Both the position numbers and the translations under genes were made by a program. From Methanoculleus caldifontis (GTDB lineage: Archaea; Halobacteriota; Methanomicrobia; Methanomicrobiales; Methanoculleaceae), in NCBI RefSeq assembly GCF_032842345.1, contig NZ_WBKO01000001.1, forward strand, positions 1,550,001-1,614,000: a DNA stretch of 64,000 nt, in the 5' to 3' direction. Positions 8,162 through 17,183 of the stretch are shown here, piece by piece (the first letter of the stretch is position 1; each line of letters starts with the position of its first letter). Below the pieces are notes generated by a model. That model saw nothing but the letters and a program-made list of their open reading frames with translations, was not told the origin of the DNA and ran no database searches.

Positions 8162-9355
8162 GTGGCGGAGAAGGGGAGAATGTCTCCGGTACGCACTCCG
8201 GAGGCGATGATGGGAGCAAGACCGTTCAAGATCGATATCCCCGACGAAGAGCTCGAAGATCTGGCACGCCGGCTCGAGGCCACGCGCTGGCCCGACGAGG
8301 TGAAGGGTGCGGGGTGGGAGTACGGCACAGACCCGGGGTTCATGAAGGAGCTCGCGGACTACTGGCAGCACGAATACGACTGGCGGACCCGCGAAGCGGA
8401 GTTGAACCGGTTCGCGCAGTTCACCGCGGAGCTCGACGGCATGGAGGTCCACTTCGTGCACGAGCGCGGCAGGGGCCCTGAGCCGATACCCCTTATCCTG
8501 ACGCACGGCTGGTCGGGCTCGTTCTACGAGTTCTACAAACTCATCCCGCTCCTGACGGACCCCGCGGGCCGCGACGGCCGGTCGTTCGATCTGGTCGTGC
8601 CGTCCATGCCGGGGTTCGGGTTCTCCGCCCGGCCCGATGAGCCCGGCTGGGATATCGGCAGGACCGCCGACCTCTGGCACACCCTCATGACCGACGTGCT
8701 CGGCTATGAGCGGTACGCCGCCGGCGGGACCGACTGGGGGAGCGGTGTTTCGAGGCTGCTCGGGGCCCGGTACCCGGAAGCGCTGACGGGGATATACCTC
8801 TTCAACTTCGCCTACCCCGACTTCACGCCCGGCCAGGACGCTCTCCCCGACCTTACCTACGCCGAGCGGGCGTACCTGGAAGGGACGGAGGGGTGGCTCT
8901 GGACGCCCGGCGCCGCATACGCGATCGTCCAGAGCAATCGCCCGCAGACCCTGGCGTACGGCCTGAACGACTCGCCGGTGGGTCTCGCGGCCTGGCTGCT
9001 CGACAAGTTCCGGGACCTCTGCGACTGCGACGGCGATCTCTCAACGCGCTTCACCCGGGACGAGCTGATCACGAGCGTGATGATCTACTGGCTCACGGAG
9101 ACCGCCGGCTCGGCGGCACGGACATACTTCGAGAACACCTTCGCGACCCCGGTGCTTGCTCCCGGCGAGCGGATCGAGGTGCCGGTCGGGGCCGGCATCT
9201 TCACCCGGCACGTCGGCATCCCTCGTGAATATGCCGAACGGAGCATGAACGTGCAGCACTGGACCGAGATCCCGCGCGGCGGCCACTTCGGGGCCATGGA
9301 GGAGCCGGAGTTGCTCGCCGGAGATATCCGTGCGTTCTTCTGGAGCATCATGTAA
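8162..9355 (+). CDS. Epoxide hydrolase (alpha/beta-hydrolase fold)
   Basis: A 397-residue enzyme with an N-terminal epoxide-hydrolase cap segment (about 20-125; FKIDIPDEELEDLARRLEATR) and the catalytic fold. The oxyanion motif HGW is at 115-117, the nucleophile Asp191 sits in GGTDWGSG, and the catalytic histidine is in GGHFGAMEEPE near the C-terminus. It would open epoxides to diols by a covalent ester intermediate. Family members are common in bacteria and rare in methanogens. Inner starts at 8180 and 8207 are possible. The 3' end overlaps the end of the convergent sugar dehydrogenase gene by 8 bases. Confidence 0.88.
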   Translation: MAEKGRMSPVRTPEAMMGARPFKIDIPDEELEDLARRLEATRWPDEVKGAGWEYGTDPGFMKELADYWQHEYDWRTREAELNRFAQFTAELDGMEVHFVHERGRGPEPIPLILTHGWSGSFYEFYKLIPLLTDPAGRDGRSFDLVVPSMPGFGFSARPDEPGWDIGRTADLWHTLMTDVLGYERYAAGGTDWGSGVSRLLGARYPEALTGIYLFNFAYPDFTPGQDALPDLTYAERAYLEGTEGWLWTPGAAYAIVQSNRPQTLAYGLNDSPVGLAAWLLDKFRDLCDCDGDLSTRFTRDELITSVMIYWLTETAGSAARTYFENTFATPVLAPGERIEVPVGAGIFTRHVGIPREYAERSMNVQHWTEIPRGGHFGAMEEPELLAGDIRAFFWSIM

Positions 9356-10589
9356 ATCCGGGAGGCGGCGGGACAAGCCGGTAGATGCGCCCCGTCTTCC
9401 CGGTCGGCCCCCGCTCCTCTGCGGTCAGGATGTAGAGTTCGTGCTCCGCGTCCTCCCCGAATGCGAGGACGTATGCCCCCACGCTCCGGCTCCCGGCCAC
9501 CTCGACTTCATCAAACTCCCACATCCCACCGGCCCGTTCCGGAGGCGTCGCGGCGAAGACGATCCCGTCGCCGTCGGCCCCCGCCCGGTTCCACTCCCCA
9601 AAGACGTAGCGCCCGACGAGCCCGGGGAGCGCCTTCCCGCGGTAGACATACCCGCCGATGACGACCGCCCCGATGCCGCCGGGCTGGTTGGCATTCGGGT
9701 ACTCGATGATCGCCGGAACGAGGGGCTCGCCCCGCCGGCCGGTCCGGGGCACGTCCGCCGGCGACTCGCGGGGGTTGTCGGGGTCGAAGGCGTGATTGCC
9801 CTCCCGGAGGTTCCATCCATGATTCCCGCCCGGAACGATCATCTTCACCGACTCCCAGAGGTACTGCCCGGCGTCGGCGGCGAAGAGCCGGTACTCTCCT
9901 CCGGCATCGAACGTCATCCTCCACGGGTTGCGGAGGCCGTAGGCGCAGATCTCGTCCCGCCCCGCTCTGCCGACGAAGGGGTTGTCGGGCGGGATCCCGT
10001 AGGGTCTGGGGCCGTCGACGTCGATCCGCAGGATGCTCCCGAGCAGCGTCTCGATATCCTGCCCGTTTCCTCCCGGCGGATGGCCTCTCCCGGTATCGTT
10101 CGCGCCGCCGCCGTCGCCGAGCGGGATGTAGAGATAGCCGTCGGGGCCGAAGGCGATCGAGCCGCCGTTGTGGTTCGACTGCGGCTGGTCGACCTCCAGG
10201 ATCACCCGCTCTGAGCCGGGGTCCGCCCGGTCGGGGGTAGCGACGGCGAACTCCGAGACCCGGCTCGTGTGGTCCCAGCCCTCCGGCGCCCCGGCCCTGA
10301 GCGGAGCGCTGTAGTAGACGAAGAACCTCCCGTTCTCCCTGAACTTCGGGTGGAACGCAAGGCCGAGGAGCCCGCGCTCGTCGTAGCCGGTGCGGAGGTC
10401 GACGACGCGATCGGCGATGTCGAGGAAGGTCCCATCAACGTCGGCGCCGATGACCCGGACGACGCCCGGGAGGTCCGCGACGAAGAGCCGCCCGGTCCCG
10501 TCGGCGGGGGACGCGAGCGCGACGGGCATGGTGAACCCCCCGGCGATGAATTTGAGGCCGATCCGTTCCCGGTTTGCTCTTTCTGGCAT
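9348..10589 (-). CDS. PQQ-dependent sugar dehydrogenase-like beta-propeller
   Basis: A 413-residue protein of the glucose/sorbosone dehydrogenase family (six-bladed propeller). Visible marks are TMPVALASPADGTGRLFVAD at the start, ERGLLGLAFHP, the calcium/PQQ region LGDGGGAND, NPWRMTFD and GGNHGWNLREG. Enzymes of this family oxidise aldose sugars with PQQ. No signal peptide is seen, so either it is cytosolic or it uses another cofactor. The start ATG 10587-10589 is preceded by GGGAGTGGGAG, a good ribosome binding site; a longer frame upstream is not supported. It converges with the epoxide hydrolase. Confidence 0.85.
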   Translation of the reverse strand: MPERANRERIGLKFIAGGFTMPVALASPADGTGRLFVADLPGVVRVIGADVDGTFLDIADRVVDLRTGYDERGLLGLAFHPKFRENGRFFVYYSAPLRAGAPEGWDHTSRVSEFAVATPDRADPGSERVILEVDQPQSNHNGGSIAFGPDGYLYIPLGDGGGANDTGRGHPPGGNGQDIETLLGSILRIDVDGPRPYGIPPDNPFVGRAGRDEICAYGLRNPWRMTFDAGGEYRLFAADAGQYLWESVKMIVPGGNHGWNLREGNHAFDPDNPRESPADVPRTGRRGEPLVPAIIEYPNANQPGGIGAVVIGGYVYRGKALPGLVGRYVFGEWNRAGADGDGIVFAATPPERAGGMWEFDEVEVAGSRSVGAYVLAFGEDAEHELYILTAEERGPTGKTGRIYRLVPPPPGFT

Positions 10590-10672
10590 GATACTCCCAC
10601 TCCCTGCGGGAATGGATCGGGCTGAAGTACTTAAACCCTGCTGCCGGGAGACTGGGAACCCTGCTATTGCGG

Positions 10673-10942
10673 CTATCCCGGCCCTCTCTCCTCCTCCATC
10701 ATCTTCGCCCGCATCTCCTTCGCCCGACAGATGAGATACTCCAGTTTCACCAGTCCGCCGGCGGTCCCGCAGGCGCCCCTGCTGCACGCCTCGTCGTGCA
10801 GCCTGTGGCACTCCTGTTCGATGCGGTTGAGGTCGCCCATGGTATACGTGTGATACCGGGCGAGGATATCCCCATACTCATCGGTGAACGCATCGATCTC
10901 CCTGAGGAGATCCATCCGGCCCGTTCTTGCCGTCCGCTCCAT
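10673..10942 (-). CDS. Hypothetical helical protein
   Basis: An 89-residue protein starting MERTARTGRMDLLREIDAFT, predicted all-helical, with two cysteines in SRGACG-type context and many charged residues. It lies 83 bases upstream of the sugar dehydrogenase start in the same direction and could share its transcript. I do not recognise the family. Confidence 0.55.
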   Translation of the reverse strand: MERTARTGRMDLLREIDAFTDEYGDILARYHTYTMGDLNRIEQECHRLHDEACSRGACGTAGGLVKLEYLICRAKEMRAKMMEEERGPG

Positions 10943-11051
10943 GATACGTTCTTGCCATGCCGGGGAGTTATCCTTTCCGGAATGAAAGGGCCGCTTGATA
11001 ACCGCTCTGCCGGGTGAAGCGGGATCGGGTCCGGCCCGGCTTCTCCGGCAA

Positions 11052-11438
11052 TCAGCCCTGCCTGATCCGCGAGACGATCCCCTTCACGCCGCCTGCGACG
11101 ATGAAGGCCACTCCCCTGACCCAGACCGTAAAGAAATCGAGAGCGACGGATCCAAGCGTCTCTTCCGGGAACATATGCTCGCGCACGTTCCGGAGCGAGA
11201 AGTATGCGAGGAGCATCCAGGCCGTCGCGACGAGCCCCTGGCCGATCACCGATATCCAGAGGCCGAGGGTGGCAAAGACCATGGCCATGGCGTAGCCGAG
11301 GAGGCTCGTGAAGAGCGCCGAGAAGAAGTTCAGCACGGCCCCGCGCGAGATCACGTCGCGGAGCTGCGGCAGGAGCATGACCGCGAAGAGTACTGTGATG
11401 CCGGTTATGGCGAAGTCCTGCCAGGTCGTCTTGATCAC
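11052..11438 (-). CDS. Small integral membrane protein
   Basis: A 128-residue protein with hydrophobic segments at about 8-28, 38-66 (possibly two passes) and 104-122, separated by the charged segment RNVREHMFPEET. No catalytic motif is seen. It is separated from the 89-residue gene by 109 bases and from the solute-binding fusion by 75 bases, both on the same strand. Function unknown. Confidence 0.65.
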   Translation of the reverse strand: MIKTTWQDFAITGITVLFAVMLLPQLRDVISRGAVLNFFSALFTSLLGYAMAMVFATLGLWISVIGQGLVATAWMLLAYFSLRNVREHMFPEETLGSVALDFFTVWVRGVAFIVAGGVKGIVSRIRQG

Positions 11439-11513
11439 CCGTGCGCACGCGGCACAGCATAGAGATATCGACGTGCGAACATATCAGATCGGCAGATCCG
11501 GGCGGGTCCCGGG

Positions 11514-13685
11514 TCAGACGGCTGCCGTCCCGAGGTAGTCTTTCTCCGCGGCGACCGCCCGCTCCTGCCAGTCGGCGGCGACCCATCCATACTCCGAAAA
11601 CCGCGGGGAGACGAAGAGCCCGGTGCCGCCGTTCTCGAGCGTCCAGACCTCCTGCCCAGGCGTGAACGTGCCGTCGACCTCGCCTGCCGCCGCGTGGTAG
11701 ACGATCGCGTCGATCTCCTTGACCACCGAGGCGACGACGAGGTTCGGGGCGAGATAGGACTGGTCGGTGTCCTCCCCGATGAGGTAGACGTCGGAGGTCT
11801 CGCGGGCGGCGTCCACGATCCCGGTGTTCGAGGAGCCCGCGATCATCAGGACGACGTCGACACCCTCCCTGCGGAGGTCACGGGCGATCGCGCCCGCACG
11901 TTCCGGCATCCCGAACCCCTCGAAACTCTCGCCGACGTAGCGGACCGTGACGTTCACGGAGGGGTCGTATGCCGCCGCCCCTGCCCGGAACCCCTCGACG
12001 AAGGGGTCGATGACGGCGACCGGCGCACCGGCGATCGCACCGATCCTGCCCGTCTCCGTCATGTTCGCCGCCATCACGCCCGCGAGGTAGGATGCCCCGT
12101 AGGGAACCATCACGGCGTCACAGGCATTCGGGAGGCCGTAATTCGCCTGTTCGAGGGTGAAGAACCGGATATCGGGGTTCGTCTCCGCCCACGCCCGGGA
12201 AGCGTCGGCGAACTGGAACCCCTCGGTGATGACCAGGTCGGGCTTCTCGGTGAAGTTCCGCGCGGCAAAGACGGCGTCAAGGAGCGCGAGATCGTCATAC
12301 GAGAACTCCCGCTTCGTGAAATCATACGACTCCTGCGCCCGGAAGAGGCCCCGGTACGCGGTGTCGGCAAACGACCGGTCGCCTTTTGCCAGCGGGTAGA
12401 CCATCCAGATCACCGGGCCGTCGCCGGCAGCACCGGGCGAGGAGAGGCCGGGGAGGCGCGGGGTTACGTCCGCGGACGCGACCGGGGTGTTCTCGCAGAA
12501 CTCCCCGCCCTCGACCGTCCAGCGGGTATAGTAGCCGGCGAGCGGGCCTGCCGAGGAGTGTTCGCCGAACCGGAGGGGGCCCGAGGCGCCGGTGACGGAG
12601 GGGCGAGCGCCCGCCCGGATCATCGTTGCGGCCTCGCTCGCCTCCTGGGGGTCCCAGCCTTTGACGATGCCGTCGCCGGAGACGACCCGGCGCAGGGAGG
12701 CGGCGGGCGACTCCTTCGGGGCCGCCTCCTGCCGGGCCGCGGTGTAGACGGCCAGGAGGAGGGCGTCGTAGGTCTGAGCGGCAAACGCCGGCGGCGCCTC
12801 GCCGAAGACCTCCTCGTAGGCGATCGCGTAGCCGGTCGAGGGGTCGGAAGAGAGCGACGTGCCCCGGATTCCCTCCGCCCGCTCGCCGAGGCTCTCTATC
12901 AGGTAGGGCGAGCGGGCGGCGTCGGTCAGGAAGAGACCGGCGGGCGAGCCCGTTGCGGCGAGCGCGTCCGCGATCCCGGCCGCCTCCTCGGGGTAGACGG
13001 CCGCGACGACCATATCGGGCCCTTCCTCGCCTATCCGTGCGGCCACTTCCGTGAAGTTATCGGAGACCTCGACGATGGTCGTTCCGGTGAGCCGGACCCC
13101 GGTCATCGCCGCCGCCGCAGGGGCAAGCCGTGCGAACGTCTCCCCGTAGGTGGTGTTCGCGGCGACGAGCGAGACGTTCCGGACGCCGGTATCCCGGAGG
13201 GTCCCGAAGATCGCCTTCAACTGCTCGCCGTCGGCGGAGCAGGTCCTCCAGACGAGCTCGTTCTCCCGGTACTCGGCCGTGACGAGGCCCGACGTGGCGC
13301 TCGGCGAGATGAGGATCTTGCCCCGTTCCGTGACGAGAGGCGCGATCCGGACGAGTTCCGCGCTCGTCGCGGGGCCGATGATGACGTCGATATCCTCCCG
13401 CCCGGCAAGTTCCTCGGCGTATCCGGAGATGTTGCCGGCGCTCGTGTCCCGGTAGACGAGTTCGATCGCGCGGCCGTCTACGCCGCCATGCCGGTTCAGC
13501 GCGTCCACCGCCCAGGCGAGCCCTTCGATCGAGTGCGTGGCAAGCGGCCCGCTCGCGGGCAGCAGGACCCCGATCCGGACGGGGCCGGGATCGGCCGTTG
13601 CGGTGCATCCTGCAGAGAGGACTGTTATCGTGACGGTACAGATGAGCATGAGGACCGGGATAAGGGGCGATGTTCGTGCGGTCAT
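11514..13685 (-). CDS. Lipoprotein fusing two solute-binding domains (Leu/Ile/Val type + BMP type)
   Basis: A 723-residue secreted lipoprotein. The signal peptide ends in the lipobox LSAGC (Cys27). Residues about 35-400 form a branched-chain-amino-acid-type binding domain (VRIGVLLPASGPLA, then VIIGPATSAE and ISPSATSG). Residues about 430-710 form a second periplasmic-binding fold of the BMP/Med purine-nucleoside lipoprotein type (WMVYPLAKGDRSFADTAYRG, GIAGAPVAVIDPF-like block, and LMIAGSSNTGIVDAA). No permease or ATPase lies next to it, so it is an orphan receptor or serves a distant transporter. Each half is about the full length of its family, so this is a true fusion and not an artefact. 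Confidence 0.85.
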   Translation of the reverse strand: MTARTSPLIPVLMLICTVTITVLSAGCTATADPGPVRIGVLLPASGPLATHSIEGLAWAVDALNRHGGVDGRAIELVYRDTSAGNISGYAEELAGREDIDVIIGPATSAELVRIAPLVTERGKILISPSATSGLVTAEYRENELVWRTCSADGEQLKAIFGTLRDTGVRNVSLVAANTTYGETFARLAPAAAAMTGVRLTGTTIVEVSDNFTEVAARIGEEGPDMVVAAVYPEEAAGIADALAATGSPAGLFLTDAARSPYLIESLGERAEGIRGTSLSSDPSTGYAIAYEEVFGEAPPAFAAQTYDALLLAVYTAARQEAAPKESPAASLRRVVSGDGIVKGWDPQEASEAATMIRAGARPSVTGASGPLRFGEHSSAGPLAGYYTRWTVEGGEFCENTPVASADVTPRLPGLSSPGAAGDGPVIWMVYPLAKGDRSFADTAYRGLFRAQESYDFTKREFSYDDLALLDAVFAARNFTEKPDLVITEGFQFADASRAWAETNPDIRFFTLEQANYGLPNACDAVMVPYGASYLAGVMAANMTETGRIGAIAGAPVAVIDPFVEGFRAGAAAYDPSVNVTVRYVGESFEGFGMPERAGAIARDLRREGVDVVLMIAGSSNTGIVDAARETSDVYLIGEDTDQSYLAPNLVVASVVKEIDAIVYHAAAGEVDGTFTPGQEVWTLENGGTGLFVSPRFSEYGWVAADWQERAVAAEKDYLGTAAV

Positions 13686-13826
13686 GGTAACTTCGTCCGG
13701 GCGCCTGGTGCGGTCGGCGGATAGTCATACGTACTCGGCGGCGGCTCACATATCGCTTTTCTTTGGTCTCCGGCTCCGATCGAGCGGGGTCTCGCCCCTG
13801 CCTCCCGGCAGGCCCCGCCTGAAAAA

Positions 13827-14546
13827 TTAAGATCGTCTCCTCTCTTCCTTCTCAGGCGCCGCCGGCCCGGTCAGAGAGAGCCCGAACGGTTCAAAGTCCC
13901 TGACATCCACGTTGTGAGACCCCGGGGCGATTGCCGGGATGATGAACCGAAAGAACTCGCTCGCGAACTGCTCGTAGCTGAATCCCTCCGCCTCGATCAC
14001 CATCTTCCATTTGTTCTCCATGGAGAGAATGCCCATGAAGGACGTCATGAGATACATCGAGGTCAGGAACGGATCGAGATCCGGCCGGATCGTCCCGTCT
14101 TCGATCCCCTCCTTTATTGCGTCCGCCAGGATCAGGCGGCAGGTGCCGTAGCCCTTCCCGATCTCTGCGGCGCAGGGGTTCTCCCTCGAGAACCGTTCGG
14201 ACCCATAGAAGTGGATGAGCCGGAGGTAGTCGGGGTGTTCCTGTGCGAACCGGTAATAGGCCTGGCCCATCAGGACCACCCTGACGATGCCGGGGACCTC
14301 TCTTTCCATGCACTCCGCGTATCTCGCCTTGAGGATCTCGACGCCGCGGAGCACGACAGCGGCGAAGAGAGCCTCTTTGTTTTTGAAATAGAGATAGATG
14401 GTCGCCTTGTTCAGTTCAACCTCCCGGGCTATGCCCTCCATCGAGACGTCTTCGTAACTCCGGGAGAAGAAGAGGCGCTCGGCTGCATCGATGATCTCGT
14501 TCCTCCGCTGCTCCTTCTCGCGCTGTCTCCTATCGGCGACTCCCAT
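13827..14546 (-). CDS. TetR/AcrR-family transcriptional regulator
   Basis: A 239-residue regulator with an N-terminal TetR helix-turn-helix (residues about 15-62, with EGIAREVELNKATIYLYFKN) and a C-terminal ligand/dimer domain containing LYGSERF- and YLMTSFMG-like helices. It is the last gene of the nudC / flavoprotein / flavodoxin-ferredoxin series, 53 bases after its neighbour, so it probably autoregulates that operon. The candidate operators are the GTTA-N5-TAAC repeats at 17030-17070, which is inference. Confidence 0.85.
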   Translation of the reverse strand: MGVADRRQREKEQRRNEIIDAAERLFFSRSYEDVSMEGIAREVELNKATIYLYFKNKEALFAAVVLRGVEILKARYAECMEREVPGIVRVVLMGQAYYRFAQEHPDYLRLIHFYGSERFSRENPCAAEIGKGYGTCRLILADAIKEGIEDGTIRPDLDPFLTSMYLMTSFMGILSMENKWKMVIEAEGFSYEQFASEFFRFIIPAIAPGSHNVDVRDFEPFGLSLTGPAAPEKEERRRS

Positions 14547-14599
14547 AGCTTCACCCGATCCTTATTGAAATCCCCAATGTAACCGCGGGAAACCGGCCA

Positions 14600-15397
14600 T
14601 TATAAGAAATACTCGGGCTCCTTTCGTTCCCGGTACAGTGTACTCAGCCGCACCGAAGCGTCCCTGACCAGACCGGGCTTCATCGTTCTCGCGTGGGCGG
14701 GACAGTTCTTGATGCAGGCGCAACACGTGATGCACTTCTCCGTATCGACCGAGTAGCCGTCTTCCGGGTCGATGGCGCCGGTGGGGCATCCCTCTGCACA
14801 GACCCCGCACCCGGTACACGCATCGCTGACTGCAACAAAGTCAACCGTCCAGAGTGTCGGGTCTCCCCGGTAAGGGCGGCAGCCGGGTATCGCTACATCA
14901 ATCCGGTCGGCCGACGGGACGGCGTTGAGTTTCTCCCGGATCTTACACCCGAACAACTCTGCCTGGCGCAGGTCGCTTGCATCCGGGCGCCCTTCTGCCG
15001 TCGGCGTCTCGGCGCTGGAGAACGAGTGTTCCCCGATGAACGCTGCGCCGGCGATCGGTCTGCAGCCACGCTGAGCCAGCATATCGTTCAACTCGATGAG
15101 CGCATCGTCATACACGCGGTTGCCGTAGACGACGACACCTACCGCGGGCGTGTCATGGGCTTTGATCGCCTGCAACCACTCCACCAGGAGGGCCGGCACC
15201 CTTCCCATGTACACCGGGACCGCAACGACGAGCAGTTCGTTCTCCGATGTCTCCAGCGGCTCTCTCCTCGCGTCCGGCGTGGTGATGTCGATGATTTCCG
15301 CCTTGTCGTGGTTTATTCCCCGTGCGATACCCTGGATAACCGTCTTTGATGTTCCCGTAGGCGAGAAACATACCAGTTTCAGCGATTCAATCTTCAT
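14600..15397 (-). CDS. Flavodoxin-ferredoxin fusion (EFR1 type)
   Basis: A 265-residue protein. The N-terminal flavodoxin-like domain has the phosphate loop FSPTGTSKT; the C-terminus carries two 4Fe-4S motifs, CTGCGVCAEGC and CITCCACIKNC. This EFR1-type architecture is found in anaerobes and should shuttle electrons between flavin and low-potential clusters in the cytosol. The start is set at ATG 15395-15397, preceded by GGAGGAGAGA and overlapping the stop of the upstream flavoprotein gene by four bases (ATGA), which indicates translational coupling. A longer in-frame extension is unlikely. Confidence 0.88.
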   Translation of the reverse strand: MKIESLKLVCFSPTGTSKTVIQGIARGINHDKAEIIDITTPDARREPLETSENELLVVAVPVYMGRVPALLVEWLQAIKAHDTPAVGVVVYGNRVYDDALIELNDMLAQRGCRPIAGAAFIGEHSFSSAETPTAEGRPDASDLRQAELFGCKIREKLNAVPSADRIDVAIPGCRPYRGDPTLWTVDFVAVSDACTGCGVCAEGCPTGAIDPEDGYSVDTEKCITCCACIKNCPAHARTMKPGLVRDASVRLSTLYRERKEPEYFL

Positions 15398-15996
15398 ACT
15401 CTCTCCTCCGTCCGGTCTGCGGCCGCGATCGTCTTCAGCAGCCACGCCATGTTCTTTCCGGCTTCTTTCGCCCTTGCCATGCCTTCTTCGTCCCTCAGGA
15501 CGTCCCCGATATCCCGGCCGATACCGATCACCGGGACTCCCGGGACCGTCATCCCGCTGTAGAGCATGAAGTGGAGCAGGGTGTCGACGGTATGGTTTGC
15601 ACCGGATCTCCGCACGGCTGCCGCGGCGGTCGCCGCTTTGCGCTGGAAGGGCCGGCCGTTCGCCCTGGCCACCACGCCCGCCCGGTCGATCAGGGCTTTC
15701 ATCTCGGACGTGACGTCGAGGAAGTAGACCGGCGAGCCGAGGACGATCCCGTCGGCATCGATCATCTTCTCGATGCAGTCGTTCACGATATCGTCGTCAA
15801 AAGCGCACCGCAGGTCCCGGTTCTCAAAGCATCTCCGGCAATCAGCGCATCCGCGGATCATCTGCCCGCCGACCTGGACGAGTTCCGTCTCGATGCCCTC
15901 GTTCTCGAGTTCGTCAAGGATCCGCCGGATCAGGATGGACGTGTTGCCGTCCTTCCGGGGGCTTCCGTTGAATGCAACGACTTTCAGTCTTCTCAT
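15394..15996 (-). CDS. Iron-sulfur flavoprotein (NADPH-dependent FMN reductase family)
   Basis: A 200-residue protein with the flavodoxin-fold start VVAFNGSPRKDGNTS and the compact cluster motif C-x2-C-x2-C-x7-C (CADCRRCFENRDLRC) that binds a 4Fe-4S cluster in Methanosarcina Isf. It should transfer electrons between ferredoxin and FMN, probably in oxidative-stress defence or reductive detoxification. It overlaps both neighbours by four bases, upstream nudC and downstream flavodoxin-ferredoxin. Confidence 0.9.
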   Translation of the reverse strand: MRRLKVVAFNGSPRKDGNTSILIRRILDELENEGIETELVQVGGQMIRGCADCRRCFENRDLRCAFDDDIVNDCIEKMIDADGIVLGSPVYFLDVTSEMKALIDRAGVVARANGRPFQRKAATAAAAVRRSGANHTVDTLLHFMLYSGMTVPGVPVIGIGRDIGDVLRDEEGMARAKEAGKNMAWLLKTIAAADRTEERV

Positions 15997-16868
15997 CTCC
16001 CTTCACCCCTTCCTTTGATCTCATCCGCGCTCCGGGGCTCCGTTGCCCAGTCGTCGATGAGCGCACGGGTGAGGCTGAGTCTCGGCGGAAGAGTCGGGAG
16101 ATGGTCGCGGTCAACCCATACGGTGCTCTCGACCTCGACGCCGTCCGGGGCGACTTCTCCCCCGTCGTAATCGGCAACGAAGCCGAGCATGAGCGAGTCG
16201 GGGAACGGCCACGGTTCGCTTGCACGATACCGGATATTTTTGATTGTAATCCCCGTCTCCTCACGGACCTCGCGGCGCACGGCATCCTCGACCGACTCAC
16301 CGGGCTCGACGAACCCGGCGACGAGGCTGTACCTGCCGGGTGGCGCCCTGATCCCCCGGACCATGAGGATGGTGTCGTTCATTCTCACCAGGACGATGAT
16401 CGCCGGGGAGAGCCGGGGATACACGATCCGGTGGCAGGACGGGCAGACCCTGGCCCGCTCTGTTTTTACGGGTTCCGTTGCCGCACCGCACCTCCCGCAG
16501 AACCGGGTGGTCCGGTCGTAGTCGATGATCTGAGCAGCAAGCGCGGCAACGGCAAGTTCCTCGTCCGGGATGAGGCCGGCAAGTTCGCGCACGCCGGAGT
16601 ATGCCAGCCCTTCGGGCAGGGGGAGGTCGCCGGGGACCTCGACGGCATAGCAGGGAACGAGCCCCCGGTGGCCGAGGTAACGGGCATCCTTCTTCAGTCC
16701 TTCCGGAAGGTCCGGAAGTGTCTCCTGAAAGATGGTCGGCGTGCTGCCGCTCCTGACGCAGACCCCCCCGTCACGGACAAACACCAGGCATGCATCTTCC
16801 GGGAGCCGGTCCGGTTCCGGGTACTGCTTGTGCAGACAGCCGACTGCAAACCTTGCTCTATGCTCCAT
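15993..16868 (-). CDS. nudC: NAD(H) pyrophosphatase NudC-like Nudix hydrolase
   Basis: A 291-residue NudC-family enzyme. An N-terminal domain is followed by a zinc ribbon (CGRCG and CPSCH pairs, about residues 125-145) and a Nudix box with the pattern G-x5-E-x7-REVREETGI, then the SEPWPFPDSLMLGF strand that marks NADH pyrophosphatases (SQPWPFPxS motif). It would cleave NAD(H) to NMN(H) and AMP. The start is ATG 16866-16868 after GGGGG; a further 18 in-frame codons upstream look unnatural. It heads a coupled operon with the flavoprotein and the flavodoxin-ferredoxin genes. Confidence 0.9.
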   Translation of the reverse strand: MEHRARFAVGCLHKQYPEPDRLPEDACLVFVRDGGVCVRSGSTPTIFQETLPDLPEGLKKDARYLGHRGLVPCYAVEVPGDLPLPEGLAYSGVRELAGLIPDEELAVAALAAQIIDYDRTTRFCGRCGAATEPVKTERARVCPSCHRIVYPRLSPAIIVLVRMNDTILMVRGIRAPPGRYSLVAGFVEPGESVEDAVRREVREETGITIKNIRYRASEPWPFPDSLMLGFVADYDGGEVAPDGVEVESTVWVDRDHLPTLPPRLSLTRALIDDWATEPRSADEIKGRGEGR

Positions 16869-17029
16869 AAAAACCCCCAATTCCCATGATCCCGGGCCTT
16901 TCGATTCCATACACGTCTCCACGGGATTCCCATTCTCTCTGTTGAGTCTCCATCCGATTCATCCCTCCCCCACCGGGGAGGTCTAACTCCAGGCTGCCCG
17001 AAGGTAGTCTACCAGATTGTTGTCTCTCG

Positions 17030-17070
17030 GTTATATTATAACTGTCGGTTATTTTGTAACTTTAGGTTAT
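17030..17070. promoter_or_regulatory. Two GTTA-N5-TAAC palindromes and a half-site with 18-bp spacing
   Basis: GTTATATTATAAC (17030-17042) and GTTATTTTGTAAC (17048-17060) are dyad-symmetric sites with the same ends; a third half-site GGTTAT starts at 17065. The period is exactly 18 bases. They lie about 160 bases upstream of nudC and could be the operator of its operon or the landing site of the TetR regulator at its end. Confidence 0.5.
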
Positions 17071-17183
17071 GGGGCTGGACCAGGAGTACGGCAGAAGACG
17101 CACACCGCCCATCCTGCGACCGGGGAGAGGCGGGGAGAAGGCTCCGGCAGGAGAAAACTCGTCCGGGCAGGCCCTCCATGCCC

